DNA from: a virus
IMG/VR virus record: IMGVR_UViG_3300006922_000097
Span: 1-32,546 of that record
Direction: 5' to 3' (one strand)
DNA length: 32,546 bases
The stretch's first letter is position 1, and each line of letters begins with the position of its first letter. Below are positions 1 to 9,900 of the stretch, piece by piece. The notes beneath the pieces were generated by a model. It was given only the letters and a program-made list of their open reading frames with translations, did not search any database and was not told the DNA's origin. The translations under genes and the position numbers were made by a program.

Positions 1-1347
1 AATAATCGACCAGACTTTGACAGTGTATATAGAACATCAAAGTTTGTTATAACGCCAGAAGATCAAAGATTAGGATATAATTTTGCAAAAGTTGTTCATG
101 TTACTGATGATGGTGACGAAGAATCAAATACAATTGAGTGGATTAATGATAATAACACAGACACACCAGATTTTACAGATAATGGTGCAGCTACTTATTC
201 CATTGATTCTGCACAAATATCTTCAACAGAGACAAACAGCTTATCTGGAATTGCATATTATAAAAAAGTAACAAATGTACCTTACGAAATAAGCGTAAAA
301 AATATGTATAAAAATATTTACAGTTCGGCATCTGATGCTGTTGTAGTATCAGATGCAGATAATAATTCAAAAATTAAATCTATTTTATTGACAGGTATAA
401 ATAATAATGCAATTACGAATGTAGGATCACATACTTTGCCTGGCAATTCAAGATCTGGAAGTAAAGCTTTACCTGTTATAACAGCTTTAGGCGATGAGTT
501 TGAAGTTCTAAAAGTTGCATCAATCTTTGAAGTTGACTATGCTAAGTCTATACTAGATTTAGACGCAGTTGATAATTATGCAAATATGAACGACATTACT
601 ATTAATACAACTGTTAAACATCCAATAAATGCAGCTAATGGTGAAATAACAAGTGGTGTTAATGAAACTGCAACATCAAATAAATTTTTGCAATATACAG
701 TCAGTACCGATAATCAATCTTTAGTTGAAGAAGACTTTAGTAACGAAACAAGAAGACTTCTTTCTAGCTGGGCAAACGCAAATGATAATCAAGCAGCTGC
801 AAGTGGATCAAGTTGGGTCTCTACAGCAGAGCTTACTGACGGGTTAATGATGTATGACGATAAAATTAGATATCCTGATGGTGACTTTAGAGATGCAAAT
901 GTAAATATACATGCGCCAGCTGGCAATCCAAACTATACAGGATCTACAGGAACAAAGAGTTTTTATAGAATATTTCAAAACACTACACAAAATGCTAAAA
1001 CTGGATTTAGTTTGCAACTTCAAGGTAGTGGTAGTGTTATAGTGGACCCAGGCACAGCTTTCTCTGCAACAAATATTAAAATAGCAGTCAAGATACCAGA
1101 AACTGGCGATGCACAATCAACAGGATATCTAAATATTGCAAAAGCATTTGAAACAGGACAATATAATGATGGTGATGGCTCTCTAAGTGGTAATCTATCA
1201 AATTCTATTACAAACGGGCAGACAATAACAAATACAATAACTTTTGGACAAAAATTCCTGCAACCTAATGAATACTTTGTTTTAAAACTGGAAGCAAATG
1301 AAAATTGGACAGGATATTTAAGTAATATAACAGTGGATTGGAGTTAA
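1..1347 (+). CDS. Virion structural / fibre-like protein, 5' end cut by window
   Basis: The frame is open from the first base, so the gene begins upstream; 448 residues are visible, ending in a double stop (TAA TAA). The first ATG in this frame, at 304, is unlikely to be the true start because coding continues unbroken above it. The last ~130 residues (from about visible residue 316, Lys-Ser-Phe-Tyr-Arg-Ile-Phe) look like a compact beta domain: a Phe-Ser-Leu-x-Leu-x-Gly-Ser stretch, a KIP segment, then Phe-x-Thr-Gly and Asp-Gly-Asp-Gly, and a closing WTGYLSNITVDW. I associate this pattern with C-terminal domains of large structural proteins in marine T4-like phages; that is recall, not a search. 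No enzyme motif or transmembrane segment is visible. It precedes another structural gene by 3 bases, so they are probably co-transcribed. Role as a virion surface protein is likely; the exact part is unknown. Confidence 0.6.
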   Translation, partial: NNRPDFDSVYRTSKFVITPEDQRLGYNFAKVVHVTDDGDEESNTIEWINDNNTDTPDFTDNGAATYSIDSAQISSTETNSLSGIAYYKKVTNVPYEISVKNMYKNIYSSASDAVVVSDADNNSKIKSILLTGINNNAITNVGSHTLPGNSRSGSKALPVITALGDEFEVLKVASIFEVDYAKSILDLDAVDNYANMNDITINTTVKHPINAANGEITSGVNETATSNKFLQYTVSTDNQSLVEEDFSNETRRLLSSWANANDNQAAASGSSWVSTAELTDGLMMYDDKIRYPDGDFRDANVNIHAPAGNPNYTGSTGTKSFYRIFQNTTQNAKTGFSLQLQGSGSVIVDPGTAFSATNIKIAVKIPETGDAQSTGYLNIAKAFETGQYNDGDGSLSGNLSNSITNGQTITNTITFGQKFLQPNEYFVLKLEANENWTGYLSNITVDWS

Positions 1348-1350
1348 TAA

Positions 1351-2382
1351 ATGTCGTTATCATCTTCTTCAAAAGAAAATATTTCACTTAAAAAGCTAGT
1401 TGGTAAAGCTCATACTTCCAACGCACTTGAAGCTTTTAATGAAAACAAAACTACAGGTTTGACGTTAAGCACAACTTCAATATTTGCTGAAACTATTTCT
1501 ACAACTCCTGTTAGCACAAACCTATATGAAATTACAGGCAATACTGTAGAGTATGTTAGATTAGTAGCAACAGCTTTACCTGAGTCACTTGTAAATGGAA
1601 AATATCATGCTTTTAAATTAAGCTTGCCCACTGATTATGAAGCTAATTCATCAAATACAAAGGCAGGCACATTATCTTTTTTAGACAGTCAAGTCTTAAA
1701 TACTTCGATTGGAAAACTACAATTAGTATCACCACAGTTTTCTGATTTATATGAAGCAAAAGTTTACTATAATGGTGATGGAACAAAGTCAAACGGTACA
1801 AGAATTCCTTTATTAGACGACAGATCTTGGTACTTGGACTATTTTAATGGCATACTTTTTCAAGAAATACCTCCAGACAATGCTAATGAAAATCCAAGTC
1901 ATGTTGAGGCTTATATTTATATTGGTAATATGGCTTCAACGGAAATAGCTAATGGAAGTGTTGATTTAACAACATCATCAATTGGAGACTTGAGTGATGT
2001 TAGTATTGCAGGAATACAAGATGGACAAATTTTAAAGTGGGATACTGATGCAGTAGGTGGTCCTAAATTTGTACCTTCAGCAGATGGTGGTAATGGTTCG
2101 TCTTTCACAGCAGATACTTCTACATTATGGGCTTTAGATGACAATGGAAATCTATATCCTCATGGAATAATTGATGGAACTTTAGATACAGGAATGTTTG
2201 CAATAGAGTTAAGTTCTGGCAATATGGATTTTACTAGTAATAATACTACTTTAGATGATATTGTTAATGCAATACAAAATATGAATGCTTATACTTTATC
2301 CGGTAGAAATCAGGCTAGCATAAGTGATACTTATTGGGAGTTTGATGTAAACGGTAATGTAACACCTAAAGCTGCTGAATAA
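1351..2382 (+). CDS. Phage structural protein, 343 aa
   Basis: ATG directly follows the upstream double stop, with GGAG at 1340-1343 as ribosome binding site, so the start is well supported. The N-terminus (KKLVGKAHTSN, residues ~14-24) and a central block around residues 154-195 (LLDDRSWYLDYFNGILF, then VEAYIYIGNM) resemble conserved segments of structural proteins in marine T4-like phages. Residues ~208-235 (IGDLSDVSIAGIQDGQILKW) form a linker also common in phage fibre proteins. The C-terminus carries two related short units, TLWALDDNGNLYPHG (about residue 255) and TYWEFDVNGNVTPK (about residue 327), suggesting a small repeat that caps the protein. No catalytic motif or membrane helix is seen. 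It sits between a structural gene and a giant fibre gene, which supports a tail-fibre or adhesin-attachment role, but the exact function is not known. Confidence 0.6.
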   Translation: MSLSSSSKENISLKKLVGKAHTSNALEAFNENKTTGLTLSTTSIFAETISTTPVSTNLYEITGNTVEYVRLVATALPESLVNGKYHAFKLSLPTDYEANSSNTKAGTLSFLDSQVLNTSIGKLQLVSPQFSDLYEAKVYYNGDGTKSNGTRIPLLDDRSWYLDYFNGILFQEIPPDNANENPSHVEAYIYIGNMASTEIANGSVDLTTSSIGDLSDVSIAGIQDGQILKWDTDAVGGPKFVPSADGGNGSSFTADTSTLWALDDNGNLYPHGIIDGTLDTGMFAIELSSGNMDFTSNNTTLDDIVNAIQNMNAYTLSGRNQASISDTYWEFDVNGNVTPKAAE

Positions 2383-2414
2383 TATATTCAAATCAATAAA
2401 ACTTTTTGCAAACT

Positions 2415-2422
2415 AATAAATA
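2415..2422 (+). promoter_or_regulatory. Candidate T4-like late promoter (AATAAATA)
   Basis: Exact match to NATAAATA in the 79-base gap before the 1353-aa fibre gene, 39 bases upstream of its ATG. A near-match TATAAATG (one base off the T4 consensus TATAAATA) follows at 2425-2432. The local sequence is very AT-rich, so chance is possible; the same motif at three other gaps is what makes it credible. Confidence 0.4.
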
Positions 2423-2461
2423 TTTATAAATGAAATGAAATCAAGTTAGGAATAATAAAAT

Positions 2462-5400
2462 ATGGCAACTCGAAATTTAGTACCAAGAGGCAATAATGAA
2501 GGTAGTTTAGGAATCGACGGTCAGCGTTGGTCCGCACTTCATGTAGCCAGCATATCGACTGATACATTAAAAGTAACTAATATACAGTTAAAAGCAAACG
2601 ACAATTTATCGCTGTTTACTAAAGGTGCAGGTATAGAAGATATATCAACAAATGGCAGCGGACAATTTGTTATTGCTATGGACGATACTTTTTTATCAAG
2701 TTTAGGCTTTAATGCAGATGGTTCAAAACCTGACTTTTCTGCTAACGGAACAGTTTTGGCAGGTGATAGTTTTATTGTTGCTATTAACAAGTTAGATACA
2801 GCAGTGAGTAATGTTGCTGATCCTACTAGTTTAGATACAACAAACTTTACAAACGGTGTAATCGACACAGATATTTCTGACGTTTCCGGTGCAGATGATA
2901 CTCTTGCGTCAGCAAAAGCAATAAAGACTTATGTAGATGCTCAAATAACTCTACAAGATTTAGACTTTCAAGGCGATAACGGAGGTGCTTTAGCAGTAGA
3001 CTTAGACAGTCAAGTTTTGACGATTGCTGGCGGAACAGGATTGACTTCAACGGGTGCAGGTCAAACTTTAACTATGACTTTAGACGACACAGCAGTAACG
3101 CCAGGCTCTTACGGATCAGCAACAGCTATTCCAACATTTACAGTCGACCAGCAAGGTAGATTAACAGCAGCAAGCTCTGTTGGAATAACAACAGTACTTA
3201 CAGTTGATGCAGATGGCGCTGGATCGCAAAACGTTTCTCTTTCAGCAGACGATTTACAGATTTTAGGTGGCACTGGATTAACATCTTCGATTTCAAGACC
3301 TGATGTTGATGGAAACCCAGGCACAGATGTAATAGTTTCAATAGCCTTAGACGACACATCAGTAACAGCAGGCTCTTACGGATCAACAACAGCTATTCCT
3401 ACATTTACTGTAGATGATCAAGGTAGACTAACAGCAGCAGGAACAACTAACGTAGCAATTCCTTCAACACAAGTTACAGACTTTGAAGAGGCTGTACAAG
3501 ATACAGTAGACGCACAATTTGATAATGGTACACATACAGGAATTTCTGTAACTTATACAGATGATGGTGGTGGAAGTGATGGTGCTCTGAGCTTAGCAAT
3601 CATAAATTCTGGTGTAACAGCAGCAATGCTAAATAACGACATAATATCAGGAAAATCTGCTTTAGAAGCCGGTCTAGCATCAACAGATGAATTTTTAATT
3701 AGTGATGCAGGTACTGTTAAGAAAATGGATGTTTCAGTACTTCAAACATACTTGCAGTCTAACTTAAACTTTACATCAAACACAGACGTTGATGTATCTA
3801 AGGCAAATTTATCAACAAGATTAGCTTCATATGATAGTAATGATACTTTAAACATTGGTGATGCTGATAATGATACTTCGGTAGTTATTAGAGGTAACTT
3901 AACTGTTAAAGGAAATACAACTACAGTGGATTCAACTACAGTTAGTATTCAAAACGCATTTGTTTTTGAAGGAGCAACAGATGATGAATTTGAAACAACT
4001 CTAACAACAATTGATCCAACAGCTGATAGATCAATAACTTTGCCAGACCAAAGTGGTAGTATCTTAGTTTTAGACTCAGCTACTGCTGATAATGATAAAA
4101 ATACAGTTGTTACTTCAACACCTTCAGAACTTAATCTTTTAGACGGATCAATAGCTGATACTGTAGTTGATAGTAAAGCAGTCATTTACAGTAATGCAGG
4201 AAACGTAAGAGCAACATCATTTACTGGCCCGTTAATTGGAGATGTAACAGGCAACGCTGACACTGCTTCTACTTTGGAAACTGCTCGTGCCATAACACTT
4301 GGCGGCGATTTAGGTGGTACAGCAAATTTTAACGGTTCATCTGATATTACGATAAATGCTACAATTCAAGCTGGATCTGTTGAAAACACAATGTTAGCAA
4401 TCGACGGTTGGTCATTAAGTTTAAACGGTGCAGCACAAGAAGATATAAACTTAGGCGACACTTTAGACTTTAACGGTACAGCTAGTCAAGTTACAATAGC
4501 ATATGACGCTGCAAATCAAGATCTAACATTTAGTCTTCCAGCAACTATAGATGTAGATACTAGCGGAAATGCTGCTACTGCAGCTGCTTGGGAAAATGCA
4601 AGAACGCTAACTCTCGGGGGAGACTTAACAGGCAACGTTTCAATTAACGGCTCTCAGGATGTAACACTAAATGCAACAGTTGCTGACGGTTCTATTGAAA
4701 ACTCTATGTTAGCAGATGACGCTGTAGGAGCAGCTGAGCTTGCATCTGATGCTGTGGTAAATGCATCAATCGCAGCAAATGCAGCAATAGATCTAGATAA
4801 ATTAGACTGGACATCAGAAAGTGCAGTTTTAACAGACTTTGCTCAAGATGATAAACTATTTATTTATGATAAAGATGTTACTACGATTAAATCTATGACT
4901 TTGAGTAGTCTTGAAGATGCAGTATTTGGAAACATCAGCGGAGATGCAACAATTGCAGCAGGCGGAGCTTTGACAATAGCAAATAATTCTGTTGAAAATG
5001 GAATGCTAGCTGGAAGTATTGCAAATGATAAGTTATCTAATTCATCAATTAATTTTGGTGGTATATCATTAGCGCTAGGTGGCTCTGATACAACGCCAGC
5101 ATTTAATTTATCAGACGCAACAAATTATCCTACGACGTCTCTCGTTGGAACAATAACAAACGAACAATTAGCAGGCACCATAAGTGACGATAAATTAAGC
5201 CAATTAACAACAGCAAACAAAGTATCAGTCTCTGCGATTGATTTAGACGGAGCAACAGCTTCAGGCGCATTAGTTGCTGCAGATTTAATACTTGTAGACG
5301 ACGGAGCAAATGGAACAAATAGAAAATCTACATTAACACAGCTAGTTTCTTTCTTACAAGATAATACCTCATTAACTTCTTTAAGTTCACTTTCAGGCGT

Positions 5401-6523
5401 TGGAACAATAACCTCAGGTGTTTGGAACGGTACAGCAATTGCTGATGCTAATGTTGCAAATGACTTAACAATTAGTGGTGGATCTGTTGATAGTTCTATT
5501 ATTGGTGCAAATGCTCCTGCTGCGGGCACATTTACAACATTAACAGCAAACACAAGCTTAACAATTGGCGGTACTACAACAGTTACTCAAATACTAGACG
5601 AAGACAACATGGCGTCTGATTCAGCAACATCTCTTGCAACTCAACAGAGTATTAAAAAATATGTTGATGATCAAATTACTGCACAAGATTTGGACTTTAC
5701 AACATCTTCAGGCGCAGGTGCAGTTGATTTAGACAGCCAAACACTAGCATTAACAGTAGAAGCAAATAAGTTAATTATAACACACGAAGATCAAACAGTT
5801 AAGTTTGACGTAGGATCTGATATTGTACAATTAACTGAAGCTCAAACTTTAACTCAAAAAACTTTAACTTCACCAATAGTTTCAGGTTTATCATTGAGCG
5901 ACTCTTCTATAGTATTTGAAGGCGCAACTTCAGACGACTTTGAGACAACTTTGTCTGTAGAAGATCCAACTGCTGATAGAACTGTTACAATACCTAATGC
6001 AACTGATACTCTTGTAGGTAGAGCTACGACAGATACACTTACAAATAAATCAATTGATGCTGACAATAATACAATTACTAATCTTGAAGTTGATAATCTT
6101 AAAGCAGGAGTTTTAGATACAGATTTATCAGCAGTTTCTGCAAATGATGACACAGTAGCTTCTGCAAAAGCTATTAAGACTTATGTTGATGATCAATTAG
6201 GAAGATTTGGAGGTATATTCTTAACAGACAAAGCTAATGACAATGGAAAAGAAATAGTAACTACAAGATCTCAAGCACTTGGAATTGACTTTGATTATAC
6301 TCGAGATGTTATCTTTGAAGCTGCTCCACTTGTTAGATCGCACTTTGGTCCTTTCGCATATAGTTTAAAAGACTTAAGAGACTCATCAGGAGATCAAGGC
6401 TCTGATATTGTTTTCTTTGGTGCAACATCAACAGGCGCTTCAGATAGACACTTCTTGGTAATCGGAAGTGGTGCTGACAAAGGTGATACGAAGTTTACAG
6501 GAGCACACGAAGAAACGCCATAA
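2462..6523 (+). CDS. Giant mosaic tail-fibre-like protein, 1353 aa
   Basis: Start ATG with AGGA at 2448-2451. The protein is built from repeating Ala/Thr/Asp/Gly/Ser-rich units typical of elongated beta-structured phage fibres. Residues 1-30 hold a head module (RGNNEGSLGIDGQRWSALHV) shared with the 1421-aa neighbour. Repeats inside it: TAGSYGS...IPTFTVDxQGRLTAA near residues 211 and 300; FEGATxDxFETTL followed by DPTADR near 501 and 1152; and an AKAIKTYVD(A/D)Q unit near residues 145, 1064 (variant) and 1230. A ~105-residue C-terminal domain (after about residue 1247) is non-repetitive and may be the tip or a trimerisation head. There is no signal peptide or enzyme motif. It is a likely host-recognition fibre or whisker-like virion protein; which fibre is not determinable here. 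Confidence 0.65.
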   Translation: MATRNLVPRGNNEGSLGIDGQRWSALHVASISTDTLKVTNIQLKANDNLSLFTKGAGIEDISTNGSGQFVIAMDDTFLSSLGFNADGSKPDFSANGTVLAGDSFIVAINKLDTAVSNVADPTSLDTTNFTNGVIDTDISDVSGADDTLASAKAIKTYVDAQITLQDLDFQGDNGGALAVDLDSQVLTIAGGTGLTSTGAGQTLTMTLDDTAVTPGSYGSATAIPTFTVDQQGRLTAASSVGITTVLTVDADGAGSQNVSLSADDLQILGGTGLTSSISRPDVDGNPGTDVIVSIALDDTSVTAGSYGSTTAIPTFTVDDQGRLTAAGTTNVAIPSTQVTDFEEAVQDTVDAQFDNGTHTGISVTYTDDGGGSDGALSLAIINSGVTAAMLNNDIISGKSALEAGLASTDEFLISDAGTVKKMDVSVLQTYLQSNLNFTSNTDVDVSKANLSTRLASYDSNDTLNIGDADNDTSVVIRGNLTVKGNTTTVDSTTVSIQNAFVFEGATDDEFETTLTTIDPTADRSITLPDQSGSILVLDSATADNDKNTVVTSTPSELNLLDGSIADTVVDSKAVIYSNAGNVRATSFTGPLIGDVTGNADTASTLETARAITLGGDLGGTANFNGSSDITINATIQAGSVENTMLAIDGWSLSLNGAAQEDINLGDTLDFNGTASQVTIAYDAANQDLTFSLPATIDVDTSGNAATAAAWENARTLTLGGDLTGNVSINGSQDVTLNATVADGSIENSMLADDAVGAAELASDAVVNASIAANAAIDLDKLDWTSESAVLTDFAQDDKLFIYDKDVTTIKSMTLSSLEDAVFGNISGDATIAAGGALTIANNSVENGMLAGSIANDKLSNSSINFGGISLALGGSDTTPAFNLSDATNYPTTSLVGTITNEQLAGTISDDKLSQLTTANKVSVSAIDLDGATASGALVAADLILVDDGANGTNRKSTLTQLVSFLQDNTSLTSLSSLSGVGTITSGVWNGTAIADANVANDLTISGGSVDSSIIGANAPAAGTFTTLTANTSLTIGGTTTVTQILDEDNMASDSATSLATQQSIKKYVDDQITAQDLDFTTSSGAGAVDLDSQTLALTVEANKLIITHEDQTVKFDVGSDIVQLTEAQTLTQKTLTSPIVSGLSLSDSSIVFEGATSDDFETTLSVEDPTADRTVTIPNATDTLVGRATTDTLTNKSIDADNNTITNLEVDNLKAGVLDTDLSAVSANDDTVASAKAIKTYVDDQLGRFGGIFLTDKANDNGKEIVTTRSQALGIDFDYTRDVIFEAAPLVRSHFGPFAYSLKDLRDSSGDQGSDIVFFGATSTGASDRHFLVIGSGADKGDTKFTGAHEETP
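3081..3440 (+). repeat. Two tandem-like ~93-base coding repeats in the fibre gene
   Basis: A unit starting at 3081 recurs at 3348, 267 bases (89 codons) later. Over ~93 bases they differ at about a dozen positions, many of them third-codon positions. Both encode xVTxGSYGS, then AIPTFTVDxQGRLTAA. Amino-acid-level conservation with silent drift points to an old duplication kept for structure. Confidence 0.6.
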
Positions 6524-6580
6524 TCTAATCGCTCTGTTTTTTATCTGTTAAACAAAACAATAATTTGTATAAAAATATAT

Positions 6581-6883
6581 GTGAAACAAACGAAAGTGAA
6601 ACAGATGAAAAACAAGGCAATATCTGAGTCTATGAAAAAGTTCTGGGAAGAAAAAGGGAAAGACTTTCTTAGCGAAGTAAACAAAAAAAGAAGTAATACA
6701 TTAAAAAATCAGTGTGTTTATCTTAAAAAAGAAGGTGAAAAGCCTTTTCCTTGCAATATTGAATTAATACTTTCAAAACTTTCTGAAGGTTATTTGATAG
6801 TTAGCACAACGAAAAACAAAGAAAAAGTATATAACTATTTCGGGGAAGTTCCGGACTTTTTTTGGGCCGAGAAAAATAAATAG
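6581..6883 (+). CDS. Small lysine-rich hypothetical protein between the two giant fibre genes
   Basis: Up to 100 residues. The span begins at the first possible start (GTG 6581); an ATG at 6605 is equally plausible because neither has a convincing ribosome binding site. The protein is basic. Residues ~13-45 (ESMKKFWEEKGKDFLSEVNK, then KKRSNTLKNQ) recall the short helical DNA-binding NUMOD3-type repeats of phage homing endonucleases, but no GIY-YIG, HNH or LAGLIDADG nuclease core is present. The rest contains IELILSKLSEGYLIVSTT and ends VPDFFWAEKNK. It could be a remnant of a homing endonuclease, a small regulatory protein, or a fibre-assembly helper; I do not recognise the family. Its composition differs sharply from the Ala/Thr/Gly-rich genes on both sides, and the 57-base gap upstream has no strong promoter motif. 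Confidence 0.5.
   Translation: MKQTKVKQMKNKAISESMKKFWEEKGKDFLSEVNKKRSNTLKNQCVYLKKEGEKPFPCNIELILSKLSEGYLIVSTTKNKEKVYNYFGEVPDFFWAEKNK
6839..6863 (+). terminator. Weak candidate intrinsic terminator inside a gene end
   Basis: A short stem TTCGG / CCGGA (6839-6843 with 6851-6855, one G-T pair), a 7-base loop, then C and seven Ts (6857-6863). The hairpin is only five pairs and lies inside the coding end of the small gene, so the T-run may simply encode Asp-Phe-Phe. If real, it would separate the two giant fibre genes transcriptionally, just before a late-promoter-like motif at 6875. Confidence 0.2.
6875..6882 (+). promoter_or_regulatory. Candidate T4-like late promoter (AATAAATA)
   Basis: Exact NATAAATA match overlapping the last codons and stop of the small gene, 78 bases upstream of the 1421-aa fibre ATG. 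A ribosome binding site (AAAGGGA) lies just before that ATG. The motif fits late initiation by a gp55-like sigma such as the one encoded at 14908-15699. Confidence 0.4.
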
Positions 6884-6960
6884 CATAAAATTAAATTACA
6901 ATAGAATAATTAAGCATATGATTTTGTGGTTAGTTAGACAAACCAAAGAAAGGGATTAAC

Positions 6961-9900
6961 ATGTCCGCATTAAAACCAGATGTCGATGGTACTCATGATT
7001 TAGGTACTTCGGCACTTAGATGGAGAGCTCTCCATGTAGATACAATTACAACAGCAACTGCTGCCCAAGGAGGTTCAGACTGTACTGTTGGAACAAATTT
7101 AGTAGTAACTGGAAACTTAACAGTAAACGGTGACACTACTACTTTAAGCACAACAAATTTAGTTATTGAAGATAAAACAATTACACTTGCAAATGGTGCA
7201 GCAGACTCAGCAGCTGCAGATGGAGCAGGAATTTCAGTTGATGGCGCATCAGCAACATTAATTTACGATCATACAGGAACGCAATGGGAATTTAACAAAC
7301 CTTTAGAAGTTCAAGGTAATGTTTTACCGCAAGCAGATGCAACACATGATTTAGGCTCTACTTCTTTAGGATGGAATGACTTACATCTTGGAAGTGGCGG
7401 AGTTATTAACTTTAATGATGGTGACGTAACTGCAACGCATTCAGCAAATTTATTAACAGTTACAGGTGGTAATACTAGAGTTGATAGACTTGAAATTGAT
7501 AGCGCTGATGATCATATTGATGTAAACACAGATTTGACTTTGACAGCATCAGCTGGAATCGTTCTTGACGCTGTAACAGATATTGTATTAGACGCTGATG
7601 GTGATGATATTACTTTCAAGGCAGGCGCCGGCGATTCTACTGGTTTAAAATGGTCACAAAGTAATTCAGGCGATTGGACTAATTTAGTTGGTACTCAAGA
7701 CAAAGACTTGATTTTCCAAGTTAATGATGGTGGCGCAGCGACTGAAGTAATGAGACTTGACGGTGACGTTTCTTCATTGCTTATGGCAGGAACAAAGAAA
7801 ATTACTTTTGGTGATGCAGGATCATTTGTTCATCAATCTGCTGATGGTAAATTAGCAATTAGCTCTGATGGTGCTGTTGCAGATGCTGTAGTAGTTACAT
7901 CTTCAAATGCTGCTGGCGGTATTGATATTGATGCAGGAACTGGTGGCGTTTCAATTGATTCAACAGGAGCTTTTTCTATAGATGGTGCAGCTGCTTCAAA
8001 TATTTCAGTTGCAACAGACTCTGATGCAGAAGATTTAACAATTTCAGTTACTGGCGATACAAATTCTAGTTTAGTATTAAGCTCATCAGGTACAGCAGCA
8101 GATGCTTTAAGTATTTTAACTTCTGCTGGTGGTATGGATATTACAGTTGCAGGTGCAGCTGCTGGTGAAGATTTGGACATAACTTCAAATACTTCTATAA
8201 ATATTAATGCAACAGAAACGCAACCTAACGCTATAACATTACTTGCTACTAATGGTGGAATAATGTTAGATTCAGCTTTGAAAATCGACATTAACTCTAC
8301 AGGTGGAGTTATTAATATAGGTAATCAAGACAACAGCCAAAATATTAATATAGGTACTGATGGTGATAGAACAATTAATATTGGTGTTGATAATCATTCA
8401 AACACTATTGATTTAAGTGCTCAAACTCTTACTTTAGATGCAGGATCAAGCGGATTTACTATGGATGGAGCTGCTGCATCATCTGTTTCAACTTCTGATG
8501 GTGCATTAACAGTTAACGGTAAAACAGGATTAAACCTTCAAGAAGATGGAACAAGCGTTATCGCAATTGACACTAATAGAGACGTTTTATTCTCGCAAAC
8601 AGGCGGATCAACTGGTGATCCAGACGTTGAATTTGATGGATATGTAAGATTTGATGGATCTTCTGAATTTGATGGCGCAGTTCAAGTTGACGGAACATTA
8701 ACAGCAAACGCAGCAGTTTCTGTTCAAAGTACATTAACTGTTGGCGAAGATGATACTGGGTATGACGTTAAGCTATTTGGTGCAACTAGTGGACAATATT
8801 TACTTTGGGATGAAAGTCGGGACGAGCTAGTTCTTGCTGGTGATACAAAACTTTCATTCCACGATGATTCTTCGTCAGGTGGAGAAAACATTGTAGCTTC
8901 TGCTGATGGTCATTTGGAAGTAAACGCAGGAACAACATTAGACATGACAGCTCCTACGGTTGATATTAATGCTACAGCCGTTACTATTGATACTGATACT
9001 GTAACAGTAGGATCAGCTAATGCTTCTGATCCTTTATTTGTACTTAAAAATACAACTAATGACGCTGATGGTGCAAGACTAAGATTTGTTAAAGATAAAG
9101 GTGCAGCTGGTGCGCAAGGTGATGATGCAGGTGTTATTCAGTTCTTTGCTGACAATGCAGCACAACAACAAACTGAGTTTGCAAGAGTTACTGCAGAAGT
9201 TCAAACAGCTACAGACGGTCAAGAAGGAGGTAAGCTTTCTTTAAGCGTTGCTGAGCATGATGGTACAATGACAGCTGGTTTAGTTCTTACAGAAGGCAGT
9301 ACTGATGGTGTTATTGATGTTTCAATTGGTGCTGGTACTGGTTCGACTACAACAATTGCAGGCAATTTAACTGTTAATGGAACTACAACAACTGTTAACT
9401 CAACTACTGTGCAAGTTGATGATAAAAACATTGAATTAGGTGTAGGCTCAGCAAATGATGCTGCTGCTGATGGTGGAGGTATTACTCTCAAATCAGGTGA
9501 CGGTGATAAAACATTTAACTGGATTAATTCTACAAGCTCTTGGACTTCTAGTGAAGATCTAGACTTAGTCAACGGAAAACACTTGAGCATTGCTGGTACA
9601 ACAGTATTAACAGCTGACGGTGTTGCAAAGGTACAATCAGGCGTTGCAGGTGCAGGTTTATCTCATACTGATGGTGTGCTAGCTTTAGATATAGACGAAT
9701 TAAACGCTCTAGGCGGAACGGGTATTGATCAAGCTGATCATTTTGTTTTCTCAGATGGTGGAACTGAAAAGAAGATTACTTTCTCAAACCTTGAAGATGC
9801 AATTTTTGCAAATGTAAGTGGCGATGCTACAGTAGCAGCAGGTGGAGCTTTGACAATTGCAGCAGGTGCAATTGAACATGGAATGCTTGCAGAAGATATA

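Noticed and set aside
304-1347. ATG at 304 as the real start of the first gene
   Set aside because: The same frame is open from base 1 with continuous protein-like sequence and there is no ribosome binding site before 304.
7833-8291. Antisense open frame of 152 codons within the 1421-aa fibre gene, and a similar one of 142 codons at 5125-5553
   Set aside because: They lie wholly inside well-supported + strand genes, have no ribosome binding sites, and their Ala/Val/Ser-rich products are what the complement of Ala/Thr/Asp/Gly repeats would give.
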